Shown here piece by piece: positions 6,893 to 7,536 of a stretch of 7,536 nt of DNA; positions within the stretch are counted from its first letter, which is position 1; each line of letters begins with the position of its first letter. Made by a program: the position numbers and the translations under genes. The notes beneath the pieces are model-generated. The model was not told where the DNA came from and made no database searches. It saw nothing but the letters and a program-made list of their open reading frames with translations. This DNA comes from Bacteroidota bacterium (GTDB taxonomy: Bacteria > Bacteroidota > Bacteroidia > Bacteroidales > UBA1556): positions 1 to 7,536 of the forward strand of contig QMPB01000203.1 in assembly GCA_003648395.1 (NCBI GenBank), read 5' to 3'.

Positions 6893-7474
6893 TTAAAGTT
6901 TCTTCAAAATAACTTTCTCTATTACCTCAGGAAAATACCTATACTCTAAAGCATGTACTTTCTCTGCAATACCATCAGCACTATCGTTTTCTAGCACTTC
7001 ACATTTTGCTTGGAATACAATTTTCCCATCATCAAAGCATTCGTTTACATAGTGAATTGTAATACCACTTTCTGTTTCATTAGCTTCTTTTACTGCTTGG
7101 TGCACTCTATCACCATACATTCCTTTTCCACCAAATTTAGGTAATAACGCAGGATGAATATTCAAAATCTTATTCGGAAACTCTTTGATAATATTCTCTG
7201 GAACTTTCAATAAAAAGCCAGCTAATACAATAAAACTAACTCCTCTTTCCTGCAATTCATCTAATACAATACTCCCTTCTCGAAAATCACTATTTTTATA
7301 ATATGAACAGTGAATTCCTAAATTCTTCGCTCTTTCAATCACATAAGCATCAGCCTTATTAGCATAGAAACTATCAATAGTTATTGAATCAATATTCTTA
7401 AAATAATCAGCAATATTCTCAGCATTAGAACCATTTCCTGAAGCAAAAATTGCCACTTTTGTAAGAGTATTCAT
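6893..7474 (-). CDS. purN: Phosphoribosylglycinamide formyltransferase (GAR transformylase)
   Basis: Cytoplasmic enzyme of de novo purine synthesis that transfers a formyl group from 10-formyltetrahydrofolate to glycinamide ribonucleotide. With 193 residues it has the normal family length. Visible motifs: the phosphate-binding N-terminus VAIFASGNGSNAENI at 7-21; the folate-side strand FIVLAGFLLKVP at 81-92; NIHPALLPKFGGKGMYG at 105-121 with catalytic Asn105 and His107; GITIHYVN at 137-144; and FDDGKIVFQ at 147-155 with Asp148 matching the catalytic aspartate of the E. coli enzyme. The frame continues upstream to an ATG at 7528, but a strong promoter lies between the two ATGs, so the added 18 residues would not be transcribed; 7474 is the better start. 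It converges with the VOC gene across a 35-bp gap and appears to be transcribed alone within the window. Confidence 0.96.
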   Translation of the reverse strand: MNTLTKVAIFASGNGSNAENIADYFKNIDSITIDSFYANKADAYVIERAKNLGIHCSYYKNSDFREGSIVLDELQERGVSFIVLAGFLLKVPENIIKEFPNKILNIHPALLPKFGGKGMYGDRVHQAVKEANETESGITIHYVNECFDDGKIVFQAKCEVLENDSADGIAEKVHALEYRYFPEVIEKVILKKL

Positions 7475-7501
7475 ATTTAGTATATTAATAGAATTATGTG
7501 G

Positions 7502-7534
7502 CAAAGGTAGAAAGATAAACTCATTCAATCAATT
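7502..7534 (-). promoter_or_regulatory. Promoter of purN
   Basis: On the minus strand AATTG (7534-7530), a 20-base spacer and TACCTTTG (7509-7502) closely match the Bacteroidota -33/-7 consensus. The predicted transcription start is near 7496, giving a leader of about 21 bases. This position decides the purN start codon, since the upstream in-frame ATG at 7528 lies inside the promoter. Confidence 0.7.
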
Positions 7535-7536
7535 CA

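Noticed and set aside
6882..6894. Small hairpin AAAAG-TTT-CTTTT
   Set aside because: A 5-bp stem with one G-C pair is too weak to call as a terminator.
6883..6904. Direct repeat AAAGTTTCTT (twice, 12 bases apart) at the VOC/purN junction
   Set aside because: Low-complexity sequence at the end of purN, partly coding its Lys-rich C-terminus. Only two copies, and no array structure.

Overview
The window looks like a chromosomal segment from an AT-rich member of the Bacteroidota, most likely on the Bacteroidales side. Four promoter regions match the Bacteroidota consensus (TTG, about 19-21 bases, then TAnnTTTG). Three proteins carry lipoprotein signals of the SSC/TSC type. A DUF4292 lipoprotein, a family I know mainly from Bacteroidota, sits next to a TPR lipoprotein. 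The glucose-6-phosphate isomerase is the short (446-residue) Bacillus/Bacteroides-like form rather than the roughly 550-residue enterobacterial form. No Shine-Dalgarno sequences stand out, which is also usual for this phylum.

Layout, left to right. Bases 1-57 may hold the last 18 codons of a plus-strand gene, followed by a small hairpin. Bases 78-3890 hold a tight minus-strand operon, read from right to left: TPR-repeat lipoprotein, DUF4292 lipoprotein (overlapping by 8 bp or separated by 1 bp, depending on its start), then pgi 11 bp further on. One promoter just upstream of the TPR gene probably drives all three. Bases 4015-4392 hold a small single HEPN-domain gene with its own promoter on the minus strand. 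The 338-bp space to 4730 is a divergent promoter region. Bases 4731-6857 hold a plus-strand pair: a coiled-coil OmpA-family lipoprotein, then a protein with two VOC (glyoxalase-like) domains. Bases 6893-7474 hold purN on the minus strand, converging on the VOC gene and with a strong promoter at the right edge.

The genes fall into three themes. Envelope: the TPR and DUF4292 lipoproteins, and the OmpA lipoprotein, which should anchor outer membrane to peptidoglycan. Core metabolism: pgi in glycolysis/gluconeogenesis and purN in purine synthesis. Uncertain: the orphan HEPN protein and the VOC protein. I find no mobile element, CRISPR array, tRNA or rRNA, and nothing I would call a new system. 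The best second looks are pgi fused onto an envelope-lipoprotein operon, the HEPN protein without a nucleotidyltransferase partner or the usual RNase motif, and the VOC protein with a partly degenerate metal site and a basic tail.
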